64,000 bases of DNA from Adiantum capillus-veneris (taxonomy: Eukaryota; Streptophyta; Polypodiopsida; Polypodiales; Pteridaceae): positions 152,634,445 to 152,698,444 of the forward strand of contig CM043950.1 in assembly GCA_014529385.2 (NCBI GenBank), written 5' to 3'. The first letter of the stretch is position 1. The number at the start of each line of letters is the position of its first letter. The position numbers and the translations under genes are program-made. The notes under the pieces are model-generated. The model was not told where the DNA came from. It did not search any database and worked only from the letters and a program-made list of their open reading frames with translations. Positions 56,395 to 64,000 of the stretch are shown one piece after another.

Positions 56395-56677
56395 TGAAGA
56401 AAAGAGAGAGAGAGAGAGAGAGTGAGGGAGAGCGTTACCTGCTCTTTGCTTGAGGGCGCCGAAAAACTCAGATCTGAGATCTGAGTTTTTGGGCGCGCTC
56501 GGTTATTTTTTTTACCCCAGCTGGCGTCGCTATGAGCGTCGCTATAAGCGTCGCAAATTTACAAATAAATTTACGACGCTCATAGCGTCGCTTATAGCGA
56601 CGCTCATAGCGACGTCGGGAAATTTTTTTTGAGCGTCGCTGTGTGAGCGTCGCTAATATGAAGAGCCTTTTGTAGTG
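55640..56677. repeat. B3 right leader, microsatellites and terminal array
   Basis: CTAAATCTAA-type repeats to about 55745, a tRNA-like A/B-box unit at about 55843-55930, (CT)n at about 56217-56246, (GT)n at about 56357-56392, a palindrome around CTCAGATCTGAGATCTGAG at 56462-56490, and GCGTCGC units at 56521-56665 before the terminus. Confidence 0.8.
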
Positions 56678-57029
56678 TTATGGTAAGCACAAAATTACAA
56701 TTTTAAAGAACAATCTGTAGCCTATTTGGTCAGCCAAGATTGAATACCATCAACTCATCCATTAACCCTTTCATATTACCTATGATACGATATGATCATA
56801 GCGTTGATGTTTTTATCTATGTTGTTTTGATATGCTCTTTTGTGTTGTTTCTTGTGTGTGAGTGCAAGAGAAAAAGAGTGGGACATCTTTGATTGAGCTT
56901 CCTTTCAAACCCTAGTCTTCATGGCATCTATATGGTTTAACTCCTTCATATAGTTTTATGGAGTTCTCTCACAAACTCTCACAGCCAAAAGCCCGGTGCT
57001 TTCTTGGCAAGACCGCAAATTTCTCGACA

Positions 57030-57205
57030 ACGTGTAGGCAGTATAATCCTTTGGTGTAGTCTGAGCACTGAGTCACAAGTAGGGACACTCCTCGATGTGT
57101 CCAAGGGACTCTACAACACATGAGCTCCAGAAAAGACGTGCTCCTCACCACAACAACCACCATCACTAGATTGTCGTGGAATTGCGGGTCCGCATGATCC
57201 ATCAA
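57030..57205 (-). pseudogene. N-terminal continuation of the foreign TNPA-like fragment in B1
   Basis: This is the sequence to the right of the gypsy element. Joined to 33110 leftwards it reads on the minus strand TTPKDYTAYTFESGVPATRS, a Thr/Ser/Pro-rich stretch like the N-terminal half of TNPA-like proteins. A TGA lies a few codons upstream in that frame, so it was already broken or the true frame differs. Confidence 0.45.
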
Positions 57206-57660
57206 ACATAAATCTAGATCTAATTTAATCTTAAACTCAAAATAAACCTAAATTTAATCTAATCTAACATAAATCTAAATCCAACGCGCGTAAATAAACC
57301 TTAATTAATCTAACATAAATCTAACTCAAAATAAACCCTCGGGGGGTTCACTATGTGTAAAACTACCATATCACGTGCGTTCAAGACCTGTTTGTAAAAC
57401 CCCTTATCTGTGAATTTTGTTAAGAATATAATGTACCATTTTATTTTAAAATTTGTAAGTTTTTTTCAAATTTGAAAAAATAATGCCCTTCTGTATATAT
57501 ATTTCTGTATGTTTCAAGAACTTTAAATACCCTTCTGTTGAACTCACGTGATAGGTTACATCTTTATTAGGTGACCTCCCCGGGAATAAACCTAAATCTA
57601 ATTTAATCTAACCTAAATAAAGCTAAATCTAATCTAACGTAAATCTTAATCTAACCTAAT
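57205..57660. repeat. B1 leader: CTAAATCTAA-type repeats around a MITE
   Basis: Degenerate TAAATCTAATCTAACATAAA repeats at 57205-57335 and 57585-57660 flank the 247-bp element, which duplicated 8 bp of this repeat on insertion. Confidence 0.75.
57338..57584. mobile_element. 247-bp MITE-like element, CTCGGGG/CCCGGGG family, copy 2
   Basis: It begins CTCGGGGGGTTCACTATG and ends AGGTGACCTCCCCGGG. The exact 8-bp duplication AATAAACC is at 57330-57337 and 57585-57592. It is close to the copy at 20972-21211 throughout. Non-coding. Confidence 0.93.
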
Positions 57661-57662
57661 CT

Positions 57663-58210
57663 TAAAGGATAAAAAGAGGAAAATGGTGTAACCTTTCTAT
57701 CACCCAAGTGTGGTAGATTGGTTATGCCATTCTCCTCTTGAATAACAGGTCTTAAGTTCAACTCCTCGTCGACTAGATCTTTAAGGTCTCTTGGGATAGT
57801 TTCCTACGATGTTAAAACATTCTTCTTCTCGGGTGTGTGTGTGTGGCTATGTGTGTGTGCCAATAAAAAGAGGAAAACGGTATAACCTTTCTGTCACCCA
57901 AGTGTGGTAGATTGGTTATGCCATTTCCCTCTTGAATAACAGGTCTTGAGTTCAACTCCTCGTCAGCTAGATCTTTAAGGTCTCTTGGGATAGTTTCCTA
58001 CGACGTTAAAACTCGCTTCTTCTTGAGTGTGTGTGTGTGTGTGGGTGTGTGCGCCAATAAAAAGAGGAAAATGGTATAACCTTTCTATCACCCAAGTGTG
58101 GTAGATTGGTTATGCCATTTCCCTCTTGAATAACAGGTCTTGAGTTCAACTCCTCCTCGACTAGATCTTTAAGGTCTCTTGGGATAGTTCCCTACTACGT
58201 TAAAACTCTC
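57663..58210. repeat. Three tandem copies of a ~190-bp unit with pol III-like boxes
   Basis: Units start near 57667, 57862 and 58055 with ATAAAAAGAGGAAAA and end before the next GT tract. Each contains TGGTAGATTGG (A-box-like) and GTTCAACTC (B-box-like) 34 bases apart; in the third copy these are 58099-58109 and 58144-58152. B2 and B3 have one copy each. Confidence 0.85.
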
Positions 58211-58312
58211 TTCTTCTTCTTCTCTCTCTCTCTCTCTCTTTTCCTCTCTCAATGTGTGTGTATGCATTCTTTGTTTATGCATGTGTGTGTGTGTGTTTTG
58301 TTTTATGCATGT

Positions 58313-58373
<61 letters not shown>

Positions 58374-58383
58374 AACACAATGT

Positions 58384-58450
<67 letters not shown>

Positions 58451-58808
58451 CGAGACAGAAAGAGGGAAAGGGAACATGAGAGAGAGGAGAGGGAAGGAGC
58501 ATACCTAGCTCTCCTTCCTCTCCTCGTGTATGTGTGTGTGTGTGGAGAAGAAAGAGAGAGAGAGAGGAAGAGCGCGGGTTACCTTTGCTCGCTTGAGCGC
58601 TGAAAACTCAGATCTGAGATCTGAGTTTTCGAATGCTCTTGGTTATTTTTTACCCCTGTTGGCGTCGTCGCTATGAGCATCGTTAAGTTACAAGTAAACT
58701 AGCGACGCTCATAGCGATGTCCATAGCGACGACCATAGTGACGCCGTGGGTTTTAACTTTTGAGCGTCGCACTGCAAGCATCACTAATGTCAAGTACCTC
58801 TTGTAGTG
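58210..58808. repeat. B1 right end: microsatellites, palindrome and terminal array
   Basis: (CT)n at about 58313-58370, (GT)n at about 58381-58408, (GA)n at about 58408-58446, a palindrome around CTCAGATCTGAGATCTGAG at 58603-58629, drifted GCGTCGC units at 58660-58790, and the end CTTGTAGTG at 58808. Confidence 0.85.
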
Positions 58809-59017
58809 GATTGAGAAAGATCACTGAGTTGTAAAAGATGCACAAATCCATGCATTGGTTATGCTGTTTGTCAAGCGCACTATTACTCCTCACATTCATT
58901 GGTGTGCATAAAGAGCTGGAGTCAAAGATTATTATGCATGAGGAAGATGATATGGACACTTTCCTTGCTGGTGTCAAGGATATCCGACGACTTATTTTTG
59001 TAGGTGAAGTCATTTAA
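58809..59017 (+). pseudogene. Copia gag, continuation after CACTA-B1
   Basis: After the GAT duplication the sequence reads EKDH, then AQIHALVMLFVKRTITPHI, and from 58907 HKELESKIIMHEEDDMDTFL, AGVKDIRRLIFVGEVI with TAA at 59015. This is the UBN2 gag region that follows the fragment at 18076-18289. A stop, a frameshift and a short internal deletion break it. No pol region follows. Confidence 0.8.
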
Positions 59018-59179
59018 ATAGTTTTCTTGTGTAGACTGTTCTTGATACCTTATCAGATTCTTACCTGACTTTTGCTAGCTTGTACTTGGAGATTTATGAT
59101 CCAAGGAAATCGTGAAGTTGTAAAGTTTGATGCATTATGCACATTTCTATTGCAAGACTCACTTTCCAAAAAGAAATAG

Positions 59180-59880
59180 AACTAGACAGTGTGTAGTTGA
59201 ACATGCCTTTATTGGTGCTGAAAGAAAAGGTGTTACTGTTTGGGTCTCATTTATATACCCATACTGAAAATATTATACATATAAAACACTATTATACACC
59301 AAAATCCAGAATAATCACCAAATACCCATATTTTTTACTTTCGATCGAAAGATATTTTGGTCGAAGTTTCTTTCGATCAAAAACATTGTCTATATAAAGA
59401 CAGTCACCGGTTTCAATCGAAACCAGCGAGACTGTCTTTTGCATTGCTAGGGTTTGAGAGACTACCTAGTTGGAGAGCTACATTAAACTTACTGACAAAT
59501 AGAGACTATTGAGGTATAAATTTTCACTTGTATGTGTACTAACTTGTGTTTTTGTGTTGTGTTAGACTCGTGTGGTGTAGCCGGTTTTCTCTCACCACAT
59601 AGTTGGCTTGCAAGTTATAGGTCACTTCGTCGTGTGTTACCATCTGACTCACTCCAAAAGTGAGTAGAATCTAGTCACTCTTCTTGTGCTGTGTAGTCAC
59701 TTGGCTCACTGTAGGGAAGGGTTCCAGGAAAAACTTAGATTCTTACTTGTGTGGTGCAATAGTATATCTCTCACCACAGAGCCGAGCTAGAATTTAGTGG
59801 TTCACTTGTGGAGTACAGTAGGCATGATGCTACACCTCTCACCATAATGTAACCTATAGGTTTCTCAATTTTAGATCAGG
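59180..59880 (+). other. LTR-like segment with TATA box and hairpin
   Basis: TATATAAAGA at 59391 resembles a TATA box. It overlaps a 44-nt hairpin at 59396-59439 (AAAGACAGTC with GACTGTCTTT, inner GGTTTC with GAAACC). Downstream TCTCACCACA-containing phrases repeat at about 59590, 59770 and 59845. It could be an LTR of another retrotransposon. No second LTR is visible. Confidence 0.35.
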
Positions 59881-61087
59881 ACACAACATCGTTTGTACTG
59901 ACGGACGCAAAGCGGACCCCGAACCCCGACGGCCTCTAAAACAACAAGGGCCGAATGGCTCCCCACGAGCCTGCCACAGTAAAGCGAACAGGGGGCACCA
60001 CCTAGCTTTGAGCGGCTAGGACGCAAAGCCCATGATGAAATGAACACCGCAAGCCTACACACCGAGAGAGAGGGAGAGAGAGAGAGAGAGAGAGAGAACA
60101 CTCGCAATTGATGAAAACAACCTCGGGGGTGTGAGGGTGAGTTATTTTTGCAATATTTACAAGGTGGCATGCCGTGGTGGTAAAGAGATAGGGAGAGGAG
60201 ATGGTGCAACATTACTTGGTGCGTTCTCTAGGGCGACTCAATGATTGTGAATACTCATTGCCAGGAGCATGCATACGTGTGTGTGCATCGACCATTGGAG
60301 TTGAGGTATGGGTGTGGTTCCCTTCGCATGGTGCAATTTCCAAGGCAAACCCCACACACGAGACCTCCTTCTCGTGATAGTGATAGTGTCAATCCCTCCT
60401 ACTACACTCTACCCGATGCTTGGTTCCACATAAGTTGGCCCCCCCGATAGTGACCTCTCAGTGCCAATTTATAGGTGTTGGCTGCTTGGATTATGGTAAT
60501 CCCAATGTGGTTAGGGTAATCTTAATCGGGGAGACAAAGCAAGTGGTGGGCCCGGTGTGGTTGACCCTTGCTTTGTTTTGGGGAAGGTTATTAAAATATG
60601 GGAATCTCTAGGTGGGCCTTTGTGACCATCACCTAGAGAGAGGATATCTACAAAATGGAAATTTTACAATGGCTCGGGTGAAAAACTGAAGATAATGGTA
60701 AAATAACCTAAAAATTAATGGGATGTCATCGTGGTTGCGTGCTGCCCGCGAATGGTGTGCTGCCGATGCATCGGTGTCGAGCGTACTTTTTTTCGGAGTC
60801 GTCCGGAGCATGCCTTTGGTGCATTTTCTGTTTTTGTTGTTGGCGGCGCGTGCTTTGGATCGTCTTCTTCTTTTGTTGATGTCGATGGCGTTTTTCTTGT
60901 TTTTCTTCTTTTGTATTTTGTCGGTGCGTGCGTATATACGTGTCGTGTGTATGTGTGTGAGTGTGGGAGCATATATATATATATATGTGTATTTGCGGGT
61001 GAGTTCGTATATGTATATGTGTGTGCGCATGCGTGCGTGGGAACAAGGGAAGAGGGGGTACTATATAAAAATATAATTTATATATAT
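59880..61087. other. Unassigned stretch before the assembly gap
   Basis: I see no recognisable gene or element end. (GA)n lies at 60064-60094 and a short (AT)n at about 60968-60984. Longer frames here are low-complexity. Confidence 0.5.
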
Positions 61088-61100
61088 NNNNNNNNNNNNN
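61088..61100. other. Assembly gap (13 N)
   Basis: Thirteen undetermined bases between TATATAT and TCGGAGC. Reading frames that cross it have no meaning. Confidence 1.
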
Positions 61101-61649
61101 TCGGAGCGGGTGTGTAGCTTCTGTGATTTTTTCATTCACGATCATTGATTCGTTTTGGAGCTACGGGATTGTTTACATGGGCCAGGTGACAGGTAAGTAT
61201 ACACTACTTCACTTGGGCACCCAATTTGATCATTTCCTTCATAGTATCCTTGGCTTCCAAAAGTCGTTTAGGGATCCAACGCAGCATTTTCTTACTTTTC
61301 TTGGAGTGAGTGTAATGGTTCTGCTAGTTTTCTGTTTTTTTAGCACTAGCATATGTCGCTAAAGAAGCTTTAGGGACCCACTTGTATGTTTTCTCTGTTA
61401 ATATAGGATGGTTCTTGTGTGTCTCAAGCTTTCTTTCAACTACATTATTAAGCTCTAGAGAGTTGGGCTATGGGACGTATGGTTCAACCTCCTGGACATG
61501 CAATGTCTTGGGTTTTATTTCCTTGGGCAATATCTCAGGGACTATGGCTTGAGTGGTAGGGCTAAGAGCTGGTTTTTGCGTTGTAACACCCCACCCCCAT
61601 CCCCCAATCAATAGTGCATTTGGTGGCTATCATCCACGTGCGCCTAGGT

Positions 61650-61934
61650 TTATATTACCCTCCATAGTTCCAGTAGCATGACCAAAAAGTCTTGAGCTAC
61701 CACCCCATTGTCATAACTGACAGAAGTGCCAGATTCCAAAAACCGTAGTTTTTTTCTTGTTGACACCCTGACTTGGATAATACTCTCAGATAGAGGTGGC
61801 TTCCCTAACTGACACCACACCCCATAGGATAATAGATTGTATTTAGCACCCGTGTCCAATAAGGCGTTATATAGCACTTTTCCATAGGCACTATTTAACT
61901 CAATGGGGTATCGTAGAGGTGTGTCAGAGTCCAA
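61650..61934 (-). pseudogene. Retroviral-type aspartic protease fragment
   Basis: The minus-strand frame reads YPIELNSAYGKVLYNALLDT, then GAKYNLLSYGVWCQLG. DTGA is the catalytic aspartic motif of retrotransposon proteases. The expected flap region follows (SGTSVSYDNGVVAQDFLVML). The upstream end joins closely to gag and the downstream end runs into a stop at 61650. In the family it cuts the Gag-Pol polyprotein. Isolated here, it is a fragment. Confidence 0.7.
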
Positions 61935-61998
61935 CCCATCCTCTTCGTGTGCTTCATTTGCATCAGGTTCCGAGCGAGTAGCTCTACCTAATGTTCCA

Positions 61999-62262
61999 TC
62001 AAACGGCTAAACATACTAGTACTAGGCTGTGGAGCTTCGGGAGGTGCATGGCCTTCTCTCTCAGTGTTTTGGGTAGGTATGCTTCCATGATTTCTGAGTC
62101 GGAGGAGGAATCACTAGCGGCTATTTTAGGGTCTTGGGTGGTGCTACCTTGTGTCCCCGCTGAGGGTCTAGAGCTTATCGTGGATGGGTAATGGGTGTCC
62201 GTATGAACAGAGGCACCCTCAATATGCTCGTGTTCTAGCACCCGCCCAGAGCGTAAGTGCAT
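61999..62262 (-). pseudogene. Gag N-terminal fragment (MHLRSGRVL start)
   Basis: It starts MHLRSGRVLEHEHIEGASVH at 62262, a start motif common in plant gypsy gag proteins, then a Ser/Thr-rich stretch to LREKAMHLPKLHSLVL at a stop at 61999. Only about 65 bases separate it from the protease frame, so the capsid and knuckle regions are missing. An internal deletion is the simplest explanation. Confidence 0.6.
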
Positions 62263-62644
62263 GTGCTTTTGATACCCTAAGGTGTCAAAAAGCTGCTTTA
62301 GGAGGCCTTGTGACTAGTTTTTAGCGGCTGTCTTTTGTTTGTTTTTTTGCTAGATTTTTTTGAGCGTGTCGTGAAATGGCCGTGTGATAGCTCAAAACGA
62401 GCGTATCGGTCAGAGGGTCGTGCCGTGCTTTACAGCCCTCCGTTGGTCACTCTATGCCCTCGGAATCCCAAAACTGTCAATTTCCAGTAGGGAACTAGGC
62501 CCAAACTAGAAAGTCTAAGGGTGCAAGTGGGAAGAGAAAGGAGGAGAGTGAGGAACTTGTCCCACATGCTCTCATTCTCTCTTGAGGGAGTAGGGTAATA
62601 AATAAGAGTGAGTCTAGTATATATCATAATAGACTGAGGACTGA

Positions 62645-62700
62645 GGCCTGGGCCTGGGCCTGGGCCTGGGCTTGGGCTTGGCTTGGGCTTGGCTTTGCCT
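62645..62700. repeat. (GGGCCT)n / (GGGCTT)n hexamer repeat
   Basis: About eight hexamer units drift from GGGCCT to GGGCTT and GGCTT. It lies in the leader between primer site and gag of the minus-strand gypsy element. Confidence 0.9.
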
Positions 62701-62765
62701 TTCCTATGATAGAAATTGCACCACAAGGAAGCGTAAAGTGCTAACCGAGCTTAGTGTAGGGCATA

Positions 62766-62783
62766 TCCCCGGCAGCGGCGCCA
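62766..62783 (-). other. Primer binding site, tRNA-Asp type
   Basis: On the minus strand it reads TGGCGCCGCTGCCGGGGA, four T downstream of the LTR end CACA. It matches the tRNA-Asp type primer site common in plant Tat/Athila-like elements with one change. Confidence 0.75.
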
Positions 62784-62787
62784 AAAA

Positions 62788-63037
62788 TGTGCGCTCCTTG
62801 CCGCACTGTCGAAGCAAGGGACTTGCCAATACACCGTATGCGAGCCACAAACGGCTCCAAGCACACAACAAGCCTAAACTAGCAAGCTCAAGAAAACAAA
62901 GGGTGTGTCACTCACCGCTCTACGCTCGCCTTCGTGGTGGATTCCTCGCCGCGATGAAGAAGAAGCTGCAGTCGTGCCGCGCTCAACCGCTTCGCCGCCG
63001 TCGTGCCTTCGTAATGCTCGATCGCACACACACTCTC

Positions 63038-63069
<32 letters not shown>

Positions 63070-64000
63070 AGGAGGTGAAGAAGAAGAAGAAGATGGAGAT
63101 GGAGCAAGAGCACTCTTCAATTGCACAAATGAGAGAATGAGTAAAAATTAGGTTTAGTTGGCTTTTATAGGAGCTCACCCCATTCACACTTGGCGCCCAT
63201 GCTTAACCAACTAATCCCTTGAATGTCCAAGTTAAAGTGCGCCTCTCATCGGCGATCACTCTACCTTTCCCTATTGGTCCGACAAGCCCGGTACCTGACT
63301 CTAAATCATACATAATACGCGTCCGTCGTAGGTGATGGGTGTCCGTGTGCCGTGAGGGTTAACAAGAAGATAAGACAACATGAGGAAAGTATTACACCTT
63401 TCTTGCGCAGACATCTCAACCTCCGAAAGAACCATCAACGAAAAGTGAGCCAAAAAGTGCTAGCTCAAGAGGATCAGTGTTGGTCGAGAAGGTTATGAGC
63501 CATTAGACGCACTCCTAAAAGCATATGAAACACGCTGGAGAGGGGGAAAGGGGAACACACCCAACACACAACACAATGCCTCACTATAGCCCAGGGTATA
63601 CATAGTGCCCCAATCCACTAGAGTTTACCTTCAAAACTTGACACTGCCCGCAAGCAAACTACCGCTTGTACACAATCATACACACACACGCCTTGCACTG
63701 CACTAGACAAACTCCATCATTCCGCTTTGCTCAATTCACAATTTTCCACACGTACACACCCTCTCTCTATCTCTCTTTGCACGACAAACTTCGAGGGGGC
63801 ACACACGTCAACACACGCACACAAACAGAGAAGAGAAGGGGAAAGGGGGATGATGCCCAAAGACAGTAGTGAATAGACTTTTTGCATATGCAACACCATA
63901 TACAACCAACACACTACCGGCATGAACCTCGGCAAGAAGACAATGGCTCAAAATCCTATATAGTCAAACCTCCAATGGCCAAAAAGCCCATAATGGTAAA
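62788..64000 (-). repeat. LTR of the minus-strand gypsy element, running off the window
   Basis: On the plus strand it begins TGTGCGCTCCTTGCC at 62788, next to the primer site. A minus-strand TATA box CTATAAAAGC lies at 63170-63161, leaving about 370 bases of R-U5. The other end is not in the window. (CA)n lies at about 63051-63069. Confidence 0.65.
63161..63170 (-). promoter_or_regulatory. TATA box in LTR
   Basis: CTATAAAAGC on the minus strand, about 375 bases before the LTR end. It is the expected position for an LTR promoter in an element of this type. No expression evidence is available. Confidence 0.5.

Larger units (their letters stand above)
49021..56677 (-). mobile_element. CACTA transposon B3, complete, youngest visible insertion
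   Basis: The left end is CACTACAAGAGGTTGTGTGC at 49021 and the right end is GAGCCTTTTGTAGTG, ending at 56677. The target duplication TTA is at 49018-49020 and 56678-56680. Length is 7657 bp. The 5' LTR at 40118-40125 has the same site uninterrupted (ATATATTATGGTAAGC), which proves both ends. Sequence is very close to B2. It carries a near-complete TNP2 gene and a frameshifted TNPA-like gene, both on the minus strand. Confidence 0.98.
33111..57029 (+). mobile_element. Ty3/gypsy LTR retrotransposon, nested in CACTA-B1
   Basis: The 5' LTR starts TGTCGTGCTGTGACACG at 33111 and the 3' LTR starts TGTCGTGCTATGACACG at 48252, just after a purine tract GAGGGGGTGGA. The LTRs end TTGACA at 40473 and CGACA at 57029, giving TGTCG...CGACA ends. 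The internal part holds gag, zinc knuckle, reverse transcriptase, RNase H and integrase in that order, on the plus strand and broken in many places. Flanks are AAACGC and ACGTG; a 4-bp duplication ACGC/ACGT with one change is likely but not exact. About ten differences separate the first 235 bp of the two LTRs by eye, so the insertion is not recent. Confidence 0.93.
48252..57029 (+). repeat. 3' LTR of the gypsy element, interrupted by CACTA-B3
   Basis: It begins TGTCGTGCTATGACACG and ends TTTCTCGACA. Without CACTA-B3 and one TTA it is about 1.12 kb, shorter than the 5' LTR because about 0.9 kb (the part matching 38829-39767) is missing. It lacks the long-TIR element near 48485, so it records the empty site for that insertion. 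Confidence 0.9.
18290..58808 (-). mobile_element. CACTA transposon B1 (oldest of family B), interrupted by several insertions
   Basis: The left end is CACTACAAGAGGTTGTGTGC at 18290 and the right end is CCTCTTGTAGTG, ending at 58808. The target duplication GAT lies at 18287-18289 and 58809-58811. The footprint is 40.5 kb, but after removing CACTA-B2 and the gypsy element the element itself is about 9.8 kb. Its genes read on the minus strand. It has diverged more from B2 and B3 than they have from each other, which fits its outer, older position. Its two halves rejoin across both inner insertions in sequence order. Confidence 0.92.
61101..64000 (-). mobile_element. Ty3/gypsy retrotransposon on the minus strand, partial
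   Basis: Read from the right: an LTR beginning beyond the window and ending at 62788, a primer site at 62766-62783, a GGGCCT-repeat leader, a gag start at 62262 and a protease at 61934-61650. The primer site type and the MHLRSGR gag start fit the plant Tat/Athila-like gypsy group. Downstream of protease the frames decay and reach the assembly gap. No reverse transcriptase is visible. Confidence 0.7.

Noticed and set aside
57663-58210. CRISPR-like array
   Set aside because: There are three long tandem units with no unique spacers, in plant transposon DNA. It is a minisatellite.
60629-61145. Frames crossing or next to the run of N
   Set aside because: Some include undetermined bases, and the rest are low-complexity with frames open on both strands. 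There is no evidence for a protein.

Overview
This window is plant nuclear DNA made almost entirely of transposable elements. I recognise no intact host gene. The plant assignment rests on CACTA (En/Spm) elements carrying the plant transposase families Transposase_21/TNP2, DUF4218, DUF4216 and Transposase_24, on short GT-AG introns, on plant-type Ty1/copia, Ty3/gypsy and L1-type LINE relics, and on many (CT)n and (GT)n tracts. The species cannot be told from this alone. A run of 13 N at 61088-61100 shows it is assembled sequence.

Left part (1-17.5 kb): two CACTA elements of one family (family A) lie in opposite orientation. Copy 1 enters from the left edge and ends at 4698. Copy 2 is complete (10086-15531, 3-bp target duplication GAA) and sits inside the ORF1 region of a decayed LINE (about 9.1-10.1 kb and 15.5-17.5 kb). 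Both carry a broken TNP2-type transposase gene. The 5 kb between them is AT-rich, microsatellite-rich and has no gene I can support.

Central part (17.5-59.0 kb) is one nest that can be read in order of insertion. A Ty1/copia element is split in its gag by CACTA-B1 (18290-58808, duplication GAT). CACTA-B1 is split by CACTA-B2 (24326-31141, duplication TGA), by a Ty3/gypsy element (33111-57029) and by two short CTCGGGG-ended elements (8-bp duplications). The gypsy element carries a long-TIR DNA element in its 5' LTR (33346-38669), a 721-bp element in its integrase (46903-47623, duplication GTAACTAG) and CACTA-B3 in its 3' LTR (49021-56677, duplication TTA). The two gypsy LTRs act as each other's empty sites, so several insertion points are fixed to the base.

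The three family B elements share a gene layout on the minus strand: a leader of microsatellites and terminal palindromes, a six-exon TNP2-type gene, then a three-exon TNPA-like (Transposase_24) gene. B2 keeps an open TNPA-like gene (371 codons predicted) but a deleted TNP2 gene. B3 keeps a nearly full-length TNP2 gene with two single-base deletions but a frameshifted TNPA-like gene. B2 and B3 also carry, in the leader, a piece of a host gene for a heavy-metal-associated (HMA/HIPP) protein. B1 lacks that piece and instead holds part of a TNPA-like gene from another CACTA family.

Right part (59.0-64.0 kb): an LTR-like segment with a TATA box and hairpin, an unassigned stretch, the N gap, and a minus-strand Ty3/gypsy element with an Asp-type primer site, a gag start joined closely to protease, and an LTR running off the right edge.
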